DNA of 48,676 nt from a virus: positions 1-48,676 of IMG/VR virus record IMGVR_UViG_3300030085_003924. One strand, written 5' to 3'. The notes beneath the pieces are model-generated. The model worked only from the letters and a program-made list of their open reading frames with translations. It was not told the origin of the DNA and did not search any database. Made by a program: the position numbers and the translations under genes. Below, one piece after another: positions 8,912 through 17,764 of this stretch. How positions within the stretch are numbered: position 1 is the first letter of the stretch; every line of letters starts with the position of its first letter.

Positions 8912-9933
8912 TGAGTACAGAAACAGCCTTTTGTGATTTACCTTGGACAAGACTTAAAGTTAGTCCTGGTGGAGAAATAACTAATTGTTGTTGGCAACAG
9001 ATTGGTATTGGAAATGTGCTACATAATTCATTTGAAAGGTTGTGGACTAAAAATAATGTCTTAGAGGAGATTAGAGAAGATACGAGAAATGGGGTTTTAC
9101 ATTCACTATGTAAGGAATTTGGTTGTTGTCCATACATGAATCAATCAGAAAATCCTGAATGGAAATCTTGGTATTCTAACGAAAAAAATACTTTTGAATA
9201 TGGTGATTACCCATCGATGTTGGAACTTGATTTACCTAACACTCATTGTAATATAGGACCTGGTATTCCAAATGATGATACTAATCCTGCATGTATTATG
9301 TGTGCAAGGCGAATTGATGGTTTTGTAAATGATACTACTTCATTTTTTGATGATATAGTGGATAGAATAAAATTCTTAATGCCTCATTTGATTAGAATTC
9401 ATGTACAAGGTTATGCCGAACCATTTTATAAAGACATAGTTTTTGAGGTTTTGGACAGATTAGATTTCAAATCTTTTAAAAAAGATATATGGTTGAGTGT
9501 TATTACAAATGGGATGTATATCAATAAAAAAAGTTCTACCAAATGGATGAATTCATCTGATAGAAATACTATTATGGTTTCAATAGATGCTGGAAGTAGA
9601 GAAACATATAAGAAGATAAGAATAGCAGATGCTTATGATTTGGTAATAAAAAATATGACTGAGTATAGTAAAAATAGAGATAGTGAGAAGGATAAACTTC
9701 ACATTAATAATAATATTAACACGATTAATGTTCATGAGTGTGTTAAAATGATTGAAGATGCAGATAAAATTGGAGTGGATGTTATACAACTTGGTCCTAC
9801 GGATCCTATGGAAATGACGCAAGACATATGTGTAAATGAATCTAATAGAGAAATTTTTGAAGAAAATTTTGAACTTGCAAGATTAAGAGCAGAAGAATTA
9901 GGTGTTAATATTCAACTATTAAAGGGATTTTAA
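8911..9933 (+). CDS. Radical SAM protein, N-terminal SPASM-like domain, atypical Cys loop
   Basis: This is a predicted AdoMet radical enzyme. The N-terminus ('FCDLPWTRLKVSPGGEITNC', then GNVLHNSFERLW) is a SPASM-type domain that normally sits at the C-terminus. The radical SAM cysteines follow as C113, C128 and C131, a Cx14CxxC arrangement instead of Cx3Cx2C, caused by an insertion (GPGIPNDDTNP). 'HVQGYAEPFYKD' occupies the place of the GGEP motif, and 'SIDAGSRETYKKIR' matches the family's later strand. It has 340 residues. Its neighbours on both sides overlap or abut it. The substrate is unknown. The widened Cys loop could still bind [4Fe-4S] or could mark a changed activity. Confidence 0.75.
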   Translation: MSTETAFCDLPWTRLKVSPGGEITNCCWQQIGIGNVLHNSFERLWTKNNVLEEIREDTRNGVLHSLCKEFGCCPYMNQSENPEWKSWYSNEKNTFEYGDYPSMLELDLPNTHCNIGPGIPNDDTNPACIMCARRIDGFVNDTTSFFDDIVDRIKFLMPHLIRIHVQGYAEPFYKDIVFEVLDRLDFKSFKKDIWLSVITNGMYINKKSSTKWMNSSDRNTIMVSIDAGSRETYKKIRIADAYDLVIKNMTEYSKNRDSEKDKLHINNNINTINVHECVKMIEDADKIGVDVIQLGPTDPMEMTQDICVNESNREIFEENFELARLRAEELGVNIQLLKGF

Positions 9934-11153
9934 TGTATATAGATTATTTTGATAAATTTATGAATATGAAACCCTATCTTGAAATAAACGAGATAGAGTG
10001 GAAATATATAACAGAAACATTTGATAAAGAGGATGTGAAGGAAAGTCTCGCTACCGTAGCAATGAACTATCCACTTCCGTATCCTAATCTTACTGAGAAA
10101 TCAGCTTATAAAGATTTTATGAAACTCAAAGGGATGAAATGGAACGAAATCATGGTAGAGGGTGAATGGTACGCAAGAGAAGGAACGGAATACACATATG
10201 ATTTACTACACGATGGGAAACCATTGTATTTTAGAAGATTAAATGCTGGTAACATTTCAAGTAACTACTTTCAAATAGAAAATAGATGGAGTGTTGATGG
10301 TTCGGTAGCACCAGGACCTAAACGAACTTGGGAAACTCATAAGTTTATGACGACACTCATGGGGAGTGCATATTCACTTAAAATGACCAAGATAAATAGA
10401 AATATATTGAGAACTATGATTGGACTTCGTAAGTACATCTGTTCTCAGTTCAAACCAAATGTGGCAAAGATAATTTACGATATGTTTGAGTCAGAGAACA
10501 TACTTGACTTTTCAATGGGATGGGGTGATAGGTTAGCTGGATTCTACGCTAGTGAACACGGTAAACACTATGTTGGTTTAGATCCAAGGAAGGAAAACCA
10601 CCCTATCTACAAAGAACAATCGGAGTTTTATCAAAAACATTTGGGATTTTTTGAACACGATAGAAAGTGTGAATTTCATTGTTCACCAGCGGAAGATTTT
10701 GACTTCTCACCGTATAACGAACACTTCGATATGGTATTTACGAGTCCGCCATACTTTAGCGTGGAGCGTTATAGTTATGATGATACACAAAGTTGGGTTA
10801 GATATAAAGATATAAACGATTGGAACAAGGATTTCTTACAGACGACCTTGGGTAACTTATGGGGAAGTATTAAACCAGGTGGATATTTATTGGTAAATAT
10901 TAGTGATGTCTATACAAATTCAAAATGGTCAACCGAAAGAGGTTGGTTAGAAATCTGTAATCCTATGAATGATTTTCTCTCAACACTTGGTGAATATCAA
11001 GGTTGTATTGGAATGGAAATGGCTAAAAGACCTAATAGTGGTGGAGCTGGAACGGCAAAAACTTACGAAGGTTCAGTATGGACGGAAAAATCACTTGAGA
11101 ATAAAGAAGATAAGAAATTTGGAGAACCGATTTGGGTATGGAAAAAATTGTAA
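9933..11153 (+). CDS. DNA methyltransferase (TSPPYF type), copy 1
   Basis: This is an AdoMet-dependent amino-methyltransferase (N6-adenine or N4-cytosine). The motif I-like 'LDFSMGWGDRLAGF' lies at ~191-204 and the catalytic TSPPYF at 270-275, followed by 'SIKPGGYLLVNISD'. The N-terminal ~150 residues may provide target recognition. It is a clear paralogue of the gene at 38635-39729: both share GWG.RL.GF, TSPPYF and a following D/E-E/D-TQS segment. No restriction endonuclease partner was seen next to either, which suggests solitary, protective or regulatory methylation of phage DNA. Confidence 0.85.
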   Translation: MYIDYFDKFMNMKPYLEINEIEWKYITETFDKEDVKESLATVAMNYPLPYPNLTEKSAYKDFMKLKGMKWNEIMVEGEWYAREGTEYTYDLLHDGKPLYFRRLNAGNISSNYFQIENRWSVDGSVAPGPKRTWETHKFMTTLMGSAYSLKMTKINRNILRTMIGLRKYICSQFKPNVAKIIYDMFESENILDFSMGWGDRLAGFYASEHGKHYVGLDPRKENHPIYKEQSEFYQKHLGFFEHDRKCEFHCSPAEDFDFSPYNEHFDMVFTSPPYFSVERYSYDDTQSWVRYKDINDWNKDFLQTTLGNLWGSIKPGGYLLVNISDVYTNSKWSTERGWLEICNPMNDFLSTLGEYQGCIGMEMAKRPNSGGAGTAKTYEGSVWTEKSLENKEDKKFGEPIWVWKKL

Positions 11154-12130
11154 ATAGTCATAACGAATGGGATACTTTAAAAGAAGTATTTGTAGGTAAC
11201 ATAGAAAATCCAAATAATCCAATCAAGGGCAAAGACCTTCATTGCATTAACTATGCCGATAGAGATAACATTGATGATGTTAAAGAGGGTTATTATCCAG
11301 AACAAGTTATAGAAGAAACTAAAGAAGATTTAGAAGAATTAGTATCTACTCTCAAATCATTTGGAGTAAAGGTTAAAAGACCAACGACACAAGATAATTT
11401 TAAACCATTCTTATCAAATGGTGAGTGGATGTCAGATGGGTATTACAATTATTGTCCAAGAGATAGTGTGATTGTTATTGGTGATACTATAATTGAATCA
11501 CCTATGGCTTTGAGGTCAAGATACTTTGAAACATTTTCATTTCGTGATGATTTTATTGATTATATGAAGAAAGGTGCAAGGTGGGTATCAGCACCAAAAC
11601 CAATACTAAGAGATGATTGTTATCAAAGAGAAAACTTAGATGAACTAACATTAACAGAGGTAGAACCAATATTTGATGCAGCAAATATCCTCAGATGTAA
11701 TGATGATATATTATACTTGGTTTCCAATACAGGTAACAAGTTAGGGGCACAATGGTTACAGAATTTTCTTGGAAGTGAGTATAAAGTACATACTTTAGAA
11801 AATATGTATAGTTATGTTCACTTGGATTCTACAATTGCTTTATTACGAGAGGGATTGTGTCTATTGAATCCTGAACGAGTTAATGAAGATAATATACCCG
11901 AACCATTAAAATCTTGGGATAAGATTTGGTGTCCTGATATGGTGGATATAGGACACTATCCTAATTACAATCACGCTTCGGTTTGGATTGGTATTAATTT
12001 ATTGTCTTTGACTGAAAATTTAGTTATATGTGATGAGAACCAAACAGAGTTACACAAGGAATTATATAAAAACAATATAGAAGTTATTCCTATGAAATTA
12101 AGACATGCCAGAACACTTGGTGGTAGTTAG
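11138..12130 (+). CDS. Amidinotransferase, truncated just before the catalytic cysteine
   Basis: It resembles glycine/inosamine amidinotransferases (AGAT, StrB1), which move an amidino group from arginine. The catalytic Asp is in FDAAN (D180) and the His in 'YVHLDST' (H228). The C-terminal 'RHARTLGGS' aligns with the family's HARTLGGGFHC, but a TAG stop follows at 12128-12130, directly before the Phe-His-Cys that carries the nucleophile. As written the protein of ~330 residues should be inactive. The start is the ATG at 11138, overlapping the methyltransferase end. The next frame opens at 12127 with a glycosyltransferase lacking its own start, so a deletion probably joined the two genes. Confidence 0.85.
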   Translation: MEKIVNSHNEWDTLKEVFVGNIENPNNPIKGKDLHCINYADRDNIDDVKEGYYPEQVIEETKEDLEELVSTLKSFGVKVKRPTTQDNFKPFLSNGEWMSDGYYNYCPRDSVIVIGDTIIESPMALRSRYFETFSFRDDFIDYMKKGARWVSAPKPILRDDCYQRENLDELTLTEVEPIFDAANILRCNDDILYLVSNTGNKLGAQWLQNFLGSEYKVHTLENMYSYVHLDSTIALLREGLCLLNPERVNEDNIPEPLKSWDKIWCPDMVDIGHYPNYNHASVWIGINLLSLTENLVICDENQTELHKELYKNNIEVIPMKLRHARTLGGS

Positions 12131-13413
12131 GTGAACTTGAAAAGTTATGTATCAATTCGTGGATAGAGAATGGTTATGAATTTAATCTTTGGTTGTACGA
12201 TGATATAGAAGTGCCTGAGGGCGTGATAGTGAAAAATGCAAGTGATATTATTTCTATTGATGAATATTTTACATATGATGATGGAGTTTCTAAAGGAACT
12301 GCAGTTGCATTTTCAAATTTATTTAGGTCTAAATTATTATATCAAAGGGGTGGATTGTATATTGATTTAGATGTTTTGTGTTTGAGGCCATATAATTTTG
12401 ATAAACGATTTGTATTTTCGAGACAAATAGATAGTGAGTGGGGTTATCATGTTGCAACATGCATTATATATAGTGAAAATACCGAAGAAGAAATATTTAA
12501 TGATTGGTCGAATAGGATTATAGAAACAAAGAATGTCAGTTCAATCGCTCACGGAGATTTAGGGCCACATTTATTTACAAGGTTGATTGAATTATATAAT
12601 TTAAAAAAGTATGTGTTACCAAAAAGAAATTTTTGTCCAATTGATTGGGAATCTTACAAGGATGTACTTGAATCTAATTTTGATTCATATGGTGTTCATT
12701 TATATAGAAGTTTATGGGATGACGAGGACTATAAAAATATAAATAAATTAAAATCTCAAAATAGTATAAAAGACAATCTAACAAAATGGACTTATCCTGG
12801 AGCTTGGAGTAAAGATGGAGATGAGTGGGATGACCAAGCCATATTCTGTAATCAACCTTATGAAAAATGGAAAAGTTCATTAATAGAAACTTTTATTAAA
12901 GATAACTCTAATAATAGTGTTCTTGAAATAGGATGTGGACATGGTAGATGGAGTGAACATCTTATTAAATTTGCTAACAATGTTTCTTTGGTAGACTTAA
13001 ATGGAGAGTATGTAGATTTTTGTAAAGATAAATTTAAAGACAAGGAAAATGTAACTTTTATTAAAAATGATGGAAAGAGTTTAAGTGATATAAAAGATAA
13101 CTCAATAGATTTTATATGGTCGTATGATGTATTTGTTCATATGGATAAAAAAACTCAATTTGATTATTTTTTAGAATTTAAAAGAGTTTTAAAAAATGAT
13201 GGTAAGTGTATAATTCATCACACGATTGGAGATGTAACCAAGAGTGTAGAACCAGGATGGCGTTCAATAATATCACGAGATGAATTTAATAAAATGTTAA
13301 GGGATTCAAATCTTAATTTAAATCATCAGACTCAAAGTTGGGGTAAAAATGATGAATTTAATTGTAAATTATTTAATGATTTTATATCTGTAATTGGTAA
13401 ACATAATGATTAA
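12127..13413 (+). CDS. Glycosyltransferase (DXD sugar transferase)-methyltransferase fusion, 5' end missing
   Basis: The N-terminal half is a Gly_transf_sug-type glycosyltransferase. The frame is open from 12127 and encodes 'LGELEKLCINSWIENGYEF', a conserved first segment of this family, yet no ATG, GTG or TTG occurs in frame before the TTG at 12193, which lies inside the domain. The DXD is in YIDLDVLC (Asp codons at 12364 and 12370). The C-terminal half, from about 12,900, is a Class I methyltransferase with 'VLEIGCGHGRW' (12919) and 'SYDVFVHMD'. The ~10 residues before LGELE are missing, together with the end of the upstream amidinotransferase. Translation may fail or start weakly at 12193. 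The segment is very AT-rich. Confidence 0.75.
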   Translation, partial: LGELEKLCINSWIENGYEFNLWLYDDIEVPEGVIVKNASDIISIDEYFTYDDGVSKGTAVAFSNLFRSKLLYQRGGLYIDLDVLCLRPYNFDKRFVFSRQIDSEWGYHVATCIIYSENTEEEIFNDWSNRIIETKNVSSIAHGDLGPHLFTRLIELYNLKKYVLPKRNFCPIDWESYKDVLESNFDSYGVHLYRSLWDDEDYKNINKLKSQNSIKDNLTKWTYPGAWSKDGDEWDDQAIFCNQPYEKWKSSLIETFIKDNSNNSVLEIGCGHGRWSEHLIKFANNVSLVDLNGEYVDFCKDKFKDKENVTFIKNDGKSLSDIKDNSIDFIWSYDVFVHMDKKTQFDYFLEFKRVLKNDGKCIIHHTIGDVTKSVEPGWRSIISRDEFNKMLRDSNLNLNHQTQSWGKNDEFNCKLFNDFISVIGKHND

Positions 13414-14251
13414 TGTAGTTACTACGGTAGGTTTAGATACAATTTTATTACATCATTTTGTGACTCACTACAAGTCATTGGGAGTTGACAATATTTATGT
13501 GGTGGTTTGGGGAGATTCTAAAAAAGTAAAATATAAAGAAATTGTTGATGTATTAGAAACACATAACTTAGAAATCTATAAAGATTTGAGAGATGTAAAT
13601 ACAGGAGATGCAGAATATTTAACTGATATATACAATGATGTAATATCTGATAAACCAAATGAATGGTGGATAGTTGCAGATTTAGATGAATTTGCTGTAT
13701 TTCCAAAACCAGTAGACGAGTTTATAAATAAGGATTTAAAATATAATGATTTTGCATATGGATTGGTCTTAGATAGAGTTGGTGAGAATGGAGAATTTAA
13801 TGAACTTAAATATGAGGATGATATTTGGGAGCGGTTTCCAAATGTGGGATATGTAAGTAGATATGTTAGGCAAAATGATTCAAGGGGTGTTATTTTACTA
13901 AAAGGAACTGCAGGAAAGATTGGTGGTGGTCAACATTGTTTTTCAAGACACATGATGTCAACTGATGATTGGGAAGTATATGTAAAAGATAAGGATTGGT
14001 GGCCACCGATGGTACAGATTCATCATTTTAGATGGGGGAAAAATAATATTAAAATAGAAAAAGAATACATAAGAATGGGAGACAAATGGTGGGGATGGGA
14101 ACACGAGAGTGTTTTAAATTATATGTTAGATAATAAAAAAGTAGATATTACAGACTCAAGATTTTTAATCGAAAGGTGCCCAAATAATCAATTTAATTCT
14201 TATTCAAGATGGGATGAAGTTATTCAGTTACCAACTTATAGGGTTTTATGA
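13406..14251 (+). CDS. Glycosyltransferase, GT-A fold (GT2/GT92-like)
   Basis: It opens with 'MINVVTTVGLDTILLHHFVTHYKSLG', typical of GT92 and GT2-like enzymes that start with a short strand and a helix. The DXD equivalent is 'IVADLDEFAVFP', where metal and nucleotide-sugar would bind. 'HHFRW' near residue 210 and the following Trp-rich region fit an acceptor site. The ATG at 13406 overlaps the previous gene's stop by eight bases; the upstream TTG at 13394 is less likely. The sugar donor is unknown. Confidence 0.7.
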   Translation: MINVVTTVGLDTILLHHFVTHYKSLGVDNIYVVVWGDSKKVKYKEIVDVLETHNLEIYKDLRDVNTGDAEYLTDIYNDVISDKPNEWWIVADLDEFAVFPKPVDEFINKDLKYNDFAYGLVLDRVGENGEFNELKYEDDIWERFPNVGYVSRYVRQNDSRGVILLKGTAGKIGGGQHCFSRHMMSTDDWEVYVKDKDWWPPMVQIHHFRWGKNNIKIEKEYIRMGDKWWGWEHESVLNYMLDNKKVDITDSRFLIERCPNNQFNSYSRWDEVIQLPTYRVL

Positions 14252-14910
14252 TGAAAGAGAAAGGATACCTGGTAGAAAATTTTTTAAGAGAATTCGAACA
14301 CGATACACTACTTTCAGAATTGGAGCTATTCGTTACGAAACAATGTGAATCACTAAATATTAAGATTGATAACTTAACTCAATATCATAAGTATGTAGAT
14401 GATGATATTCACTATAAAATAATTAAAAAAATATATGATAATAGTTTTTTTGATGAGATAAACTTTAATGTTGAGATTATAGAAAATAGAATTTCAGATA
14501 TACTTGATAGAAAACTCGTAATTAAAGATGATTATTATCAAGATACAAAAAAAATTAATATAAGAGCCATCCGTCCCAACAAAAATGATATGAGTCCAAT
14601 ACATAGAGATACTTGGTTAGATAAGTTAAAAGAAAGTGGAATTAATTTGTATATACCTTTATGGGGAAGTAATAAAGATTCAAGTCTTGCAGTTGCAGAA
14701 GGAAGTCATAAGTGGGTTAATTTAGTTAAGGTTAATGATGATAAATTTTCTGTACCTAAATTAAAAGTTCCTTATGGTTTTCCTTTGATAAGACCGAATC
14801 CTAAACCTAACGAAGTATTGATATTTTATCCTAAATTAATACATAGTGGATTAAACAATACAAGTAATGAAACGAGATTTTCATTGGAGATTAGATTGTA
14901 TGAGAATTGA
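14248..14910 (+). CDS. 2-oxoglutarate/Fe(II)-dependent dioxygenase (PhyH-like)
   Basis: This is a predicted non-haem iron oxygenase. The iron triad is visible as H119-x-D121 in 'SPIHRDTWLD' and H199 in 'KLIHSGLNN', and R210 (NETRFS) would bind 2-oxoglutarate. The spacing fits phytanoyl-CoA hydroxylase-like enzymes. It has 220 residues and overlaps both neighbours (ATGATG at 14248). Its place among glycosyltransferases suggests hydroxylation or oxidation of a sugar, lipid or amino-acid precursor. The substrate cannot be told. Confidence 0.75.
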   Translation: MMKEKGYLVENFLREFEHDTLLSELELFVTKQCESLNIKIDNLTQYHKYVDDDIHYKIIKKIYDNSFFDEINFNVEIIENRISDILDRKLVIKDDYYQDTKKINIRAIRPNKNDMSPIHRDTWLDKLKESGINLYIPLWGSNKDSSLAVAEGSHKWVNLVKVNDDKFSVPKLKVPYGFPLIRPNPKPNEVLIFYPKLIHSGLNNTSNETRFSLEIRLYEN

Positions 14911-15718
14911 ACAGGCTCGTATTTCACCATCCCATTACCATTTTGTAGATGAATTTTTAGATAGGTGGAATCTAAGACCATATGATAATCCAGAAGAACC
15001 CGCAGTATTTTGGGGATTGTATCCTGATTGGGATGACGAAATACAATCTGAAAAAGATACATCAACTGATATAGATGTATTTAATAACCACAGAGGGTTA
15101 AAGGTCTTGTTATGTGGTGGTAAAGAATATAAATCGGGAGTATTTGACAAAATAGATAATTATAATCTCGTGTGTGTTGATAAATGGGAATCGGATATTT
15201 CTTCCAAGATGGGATTAAAACATATATGGTTAAAAATACCATATTTTAATTTTGATAAATATAAACCAACACCATTGGGTGATAAGATTTATTCTCACAT
15301 TCCGATGAGAGAAATTGAGCGTCAATACATAGCACATGATGGTAGATTAGTTACAAAGTTTGAAGAAATATTTCAGTATGAAAAATTGATAGATTGGTTT
15401 GGAGAGGATATGTTTTGTTTTCCAAAGGAATGGGTTAGTCGTGAGGAGCTTATTAAATACTACACTAAAAGTTTTGTAAATATAAAACCACATAAGATTA
15501 GAGGTGCAAATACGGCTTGGATGTTAGGATGTATGGGTAGAAATACAATAACCACCAATACTGAACAAGTACCAAGTTATTTACATTATGATTCTGTTGA
15601 TGAATTAAAAAGGTTAGTAGATGAAGAATCAAAAAAGATTGGAACTATACAGGAGAATAAATTATGGGATTATTTTCATCAATCCGATGATTGGTTACAT
15701 GAGGAGTATTGGAAATGA
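14900..15718 (+). CDS. Possible GT-B-like glycosyltransferase
   Basis: I do not recognise it firmly. The C-terminal part ('NIKPHKIRGANTAWMLGCMG' followed by 'TITTNTEQVPSYLHYDSVDEL') resembles the last domain of GT-B glycosyltransferases, where a Gly-rich turn and an acidic residue hold the nucleotide sugar. The middle segment 'KVLLCGGKEYKSG' may be a Rossmann strand. The ATG at 14900 overlaps the oxygenase stop and is preferred over an upstream in-frame ATG at 14867. It has 272 residues. The glycan-cluster context supports a transferase role. Confidence 0.5.
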   Translation: MRIEQARISPSHYHFVDEFLDRWNLRPYDNPEEPAVFWGLYPDWDDEIQSEKDTSTDIDVFNNHRGLKVLLCGGKEYKSGVFDKIDNYNLVCVDKWESDISSKMGLKHIWLKIPYFNFDKYKPTPLGDKIYSHIPMREIERQYIAHDGRLVTKFEEIFQYEKLIDWFGEDMFCFPKEWVSREELIKYYTKSFVNIKPHKIRGANTAWMLGCMGRNTITTNTEQVPSYLHYDSVDELKRLVDEESKKIGTIQENKLWDYFHQSDDWLHEEYWK

Positions 15719-16389
15719 TATTATACACTAATGGATGTAGTTTTGTTTGGGGAGATGAATTAAGGGATAGAAAAAACGAAGCCTTTCCATTCTTATTACA
15801 AAAGAAATTTAATTGTCAATTAATAGATGATTCACAATGTGGTAGTAATAATCAAAGAATTTTACGAACTACTTTACAACAAAACTTTAAAAAAGATATT
15901 TTCGTAATAATCGGATGGAGTTCAATATATAGATATGAATATTATGAAAATGGATGGAATAATGTTGCACCTCATCATGGTGAGAAATTTAAAGTAATAA
16001 AGTATTTTAAGGAAGAATGGTTCATTGTAAATTTTCTCAATCAAGTTTTGGCATTACAGAATCATTTAAAATATCATAATATTCCATTCTTCTTCTTTCT
16101 ATCTTTTGCAGGTGCACCTGTTTTTGGGGTGAAAGATTATGGTTATGATGAAAGAAATGCAACTTTTCCTAATAAACCAATAGTAGATTGGGTAGATTAC
16201 TATGGTGAGTTTTTTGATTTGGTAGACAGAGAAACATTCCCAAGTCTTTTTAATAATGATTTGGTCTTTAGAGATTATTGTTTTAATCATGGAGAGGGAA
16301 TGTCACACGATATTAATGGACACCCAACAAAAGAATCACATAAGTTATGGGCAGATTATTTATATAAAAATATCAATATTACAAAGTAA
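15715..16389 (+). CDS. SGNH/GDSL-type hydrolase-like protein, copy 1
   Basis: 'MILYTNGCSFVWGDEL' at the N-terminus is the block I region (GDS replaced by GCS) of SGNH hydrolases. 'GSNNQRILR' is block III-like and 'VIIGWSSIYR' a later block. 'DINGHPTKESHKLWADYL' near the end carries the block V His. The fold is used for acyl-ester hydrolysis or transfer on sugars. The ATG at 15715 overlaps the previous stop. A second member lies at 28523-29200. It may acetylate or deacetylate the cluster's glycan, which is inference. Confidence 0.7.
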   Translation: MILYTNGCSFVWGDELRDRKNEAFPFLLQKKFNCQLIDDSQCGSNNQRILRTTLQQNFKKDIFVIIGWSSIYRYEYYENGWNNVAPHHGEKFKVIKYFKEEWFIVNFLNQVLALQNHLKYHNIPFFFFLSFAGAPVFGVKDYGYDERNATFPNKPIVDWVDYYGEFFDLVDRETFPSLFNNDLVFRDYCFNHGEGMSHDINGHPTKESHKLWADYLYKNINITK

Positions 16390-16391
16390 CT

Positions 16392-17246
16392 ATGGAAATG
16401 AATCAATCCACTCAATTAAATATAAAAAGAAAAAGTTTATATGTTGATAATGTAGTTTTACATAATGGTAAACCATTATTTAGTTTTATCGATATAAACC
16501 CTACCGAACTTTGTAATAGAACTTGTGAGTTTTGTCCAAGAGTAGATTCTGATATTTATCCTAATCAAGATTTACATATGGATATCAGCACTGCTCATAA
16601 AATACGAGAAGAACTTGAAGAATTAAATTGGAAGGGCTCTATAAATATATGTGGAAATGGAGAGCCACTATTACACAAAGATATAGTTGGTTTGGTAAGA
16701 GCATTTGGTGATAGGATTCATGTAGAAATAACAACTAATGGTGATTTTTTGAGAGTTGACTTAATTAAGGATTTGTATGCAAATCATCTTGATTATATGG
16801 TGATAAGTATGTATGATGGACCAGAACAGGTAAATTATTTTGATGAATTATTTAATAAAAGTAATATTGATAAATCTAAATATACTTTAAGGGATAGGTG
16901 GTATAGAGAAGATGAAGATTATGGTCTTATATTAACCAATAGGGCAGGAACTTTTGATTGGAACAGGAGTATGGGAATTGGTAAACAATGTTTTTATATG
17001 CACTATTCTATACAGATTGATTGGAATGGTGATGTATTATTTTGTGTTCAAGATATATATGGAAAGACAAGAACCTTTGGAAATGTAAATGATAAATCAT
17101 TATGGGATATGTGGGAATCTAAACAAATGGATAAATACAGAAAGTTATTAGGTAAAGGTGATAGAACTGAATCACCATGCAATAAATGTGATGCAAGTGG
17201 ACTTATACACGGATATAGTCATTATTTAAAATGGAAAAATATATGA
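16392..17246 (+). CDS. Radical SAM/SPASM-like enzyme
   Basis: The canonical Cx3Cx2C cluster is C41, C45, C48 ('LCNRTCEFCPR'). 'CGNGEPLLHKD' is the GGEP-type motif, and 'VEITTNGDFL' follows as the next strand. The C-terminal 'CFYMHYSIQIDWNGDVLFC' with 'FGNVNDKSLWDMW' and 'CNKCDASG' is a SPASM/twitch auxiliary-cluster domain in the usual C-terminal position. This is the same layout as peptide- and sugar-modifying enzymes. It has 284 residues and sits within the glycan block. Confidence 0.85.
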   Translation: MEMNQSTQLNIKRKSLYVDNVVLHNGKPLFSFIDINPTELCNRTCEFCPRVDSDIYPNQDLHMDISTAHKIREELEELNWKGSINICGNGEPLLHKDIVGLVRAFGDRIHVEITTNGDFLRVDLIKDLYANHLDYMVISMYDGPEQVNYFDELFNKSNIDKSKYTLRDRWYREDEDYGLILTNRAGTFDWNRSMGIGKQCFYMHYSIQIDWNGDVLFCVQDIYGKTRTFGNVNDKSLWDMWESKQMDKYRKLLGKGDRTESPCNKCDASGLIHGYSHYLKWKNI

Positions 17247-17764
17247 TAGGTGAGTATAGAGAAGCAGATTGGGATAGTTGGGAAACAGATCCTATTCTTA
17301 AAGATAGATTTGCAAATGATGATAATCGTGAATTGAAAATACTTGGAAAAATTTATCCTATTCCAAATAATGGAACATTTACTATATACTGGCCCAATGG
17401 ATTAAAGAGGTATGAATGGGACTATAAAGATGGTAAAAGGGCGGATGGTAAATCCTACGGTTGGTGGCCAAATGGTAAAATAAAAATAATACGAAATTGG
17501 GTAGAACAAAAACACTTTGGATTACAGCAAGAATTTTATACAAATGGGAAAATTTGGTTAGAGGAGATGATTACGGTTAATAAGGATTATGGTGAGTTTA
17601 CAGAGTATAATATAGATGGAACTATAAAACAAAAGGGTAGATTTAATTTAGATTACCGAATAACTGAAGATTATGGGGCGTCTGTTAGTCAACCATTGTG
17701 GCACGATGATGAGGATGTTCTTGTTACAAAGACTACGGGATATCCAGATAAACTTGATTTATGA
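17243..17764 (+). CDS. MORN/YwqK-like repeat protein, short
   Basis: The protein has several repeats of about 20-24 residues built on NG-K-x-x-aromatic: 'GTFTIYWPNGLKRYEWDYKD', 'GWWPNGKIKIIRNW', 'EFYTNGKIWLEEM' and 'EYNIDGTIKQKGRF'. This is the pattern of MORN-type and YwqK proteins. The ATG at 17243 overlaps the previous gene by four bases (ATGA); an ATG at 17231 is also possible. Two longer repeat proteins occur at 19896 and 20848. The role is unknown; scaffolding is a guess. Confidence 0.7.
   Translation: MIGEYREADWDSWETDPILKDRFANDDNRELKILGKIYPIPNNGTFTIYWPNGLKRYEWDYKDGKRADGKSYGWWPNGKIKIIRNWVEQKHFGLQQEFYTNGKIWLEEMITVNKDYGEFTEYNIDGTIKQKGRFNLDYRITEDYGASVSQPLWHDDEDVLVTKTTGYPDKLDL

Noticed and set aside
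8911-12130. Restriction-modification system around the first methyltransferase
   Set aside because: Neighbours are metabolic enzymes; none shows a restriction endonuclease motif.
12110-12200. Programmed -1 frameshift fusing amidinotransferase and glycosyltransferase
   Set aside because: Frames differ by -1 but no slippery heptamer or clear downstream hairpin was found, and a fusion would not restore the missing catalytic Cys.
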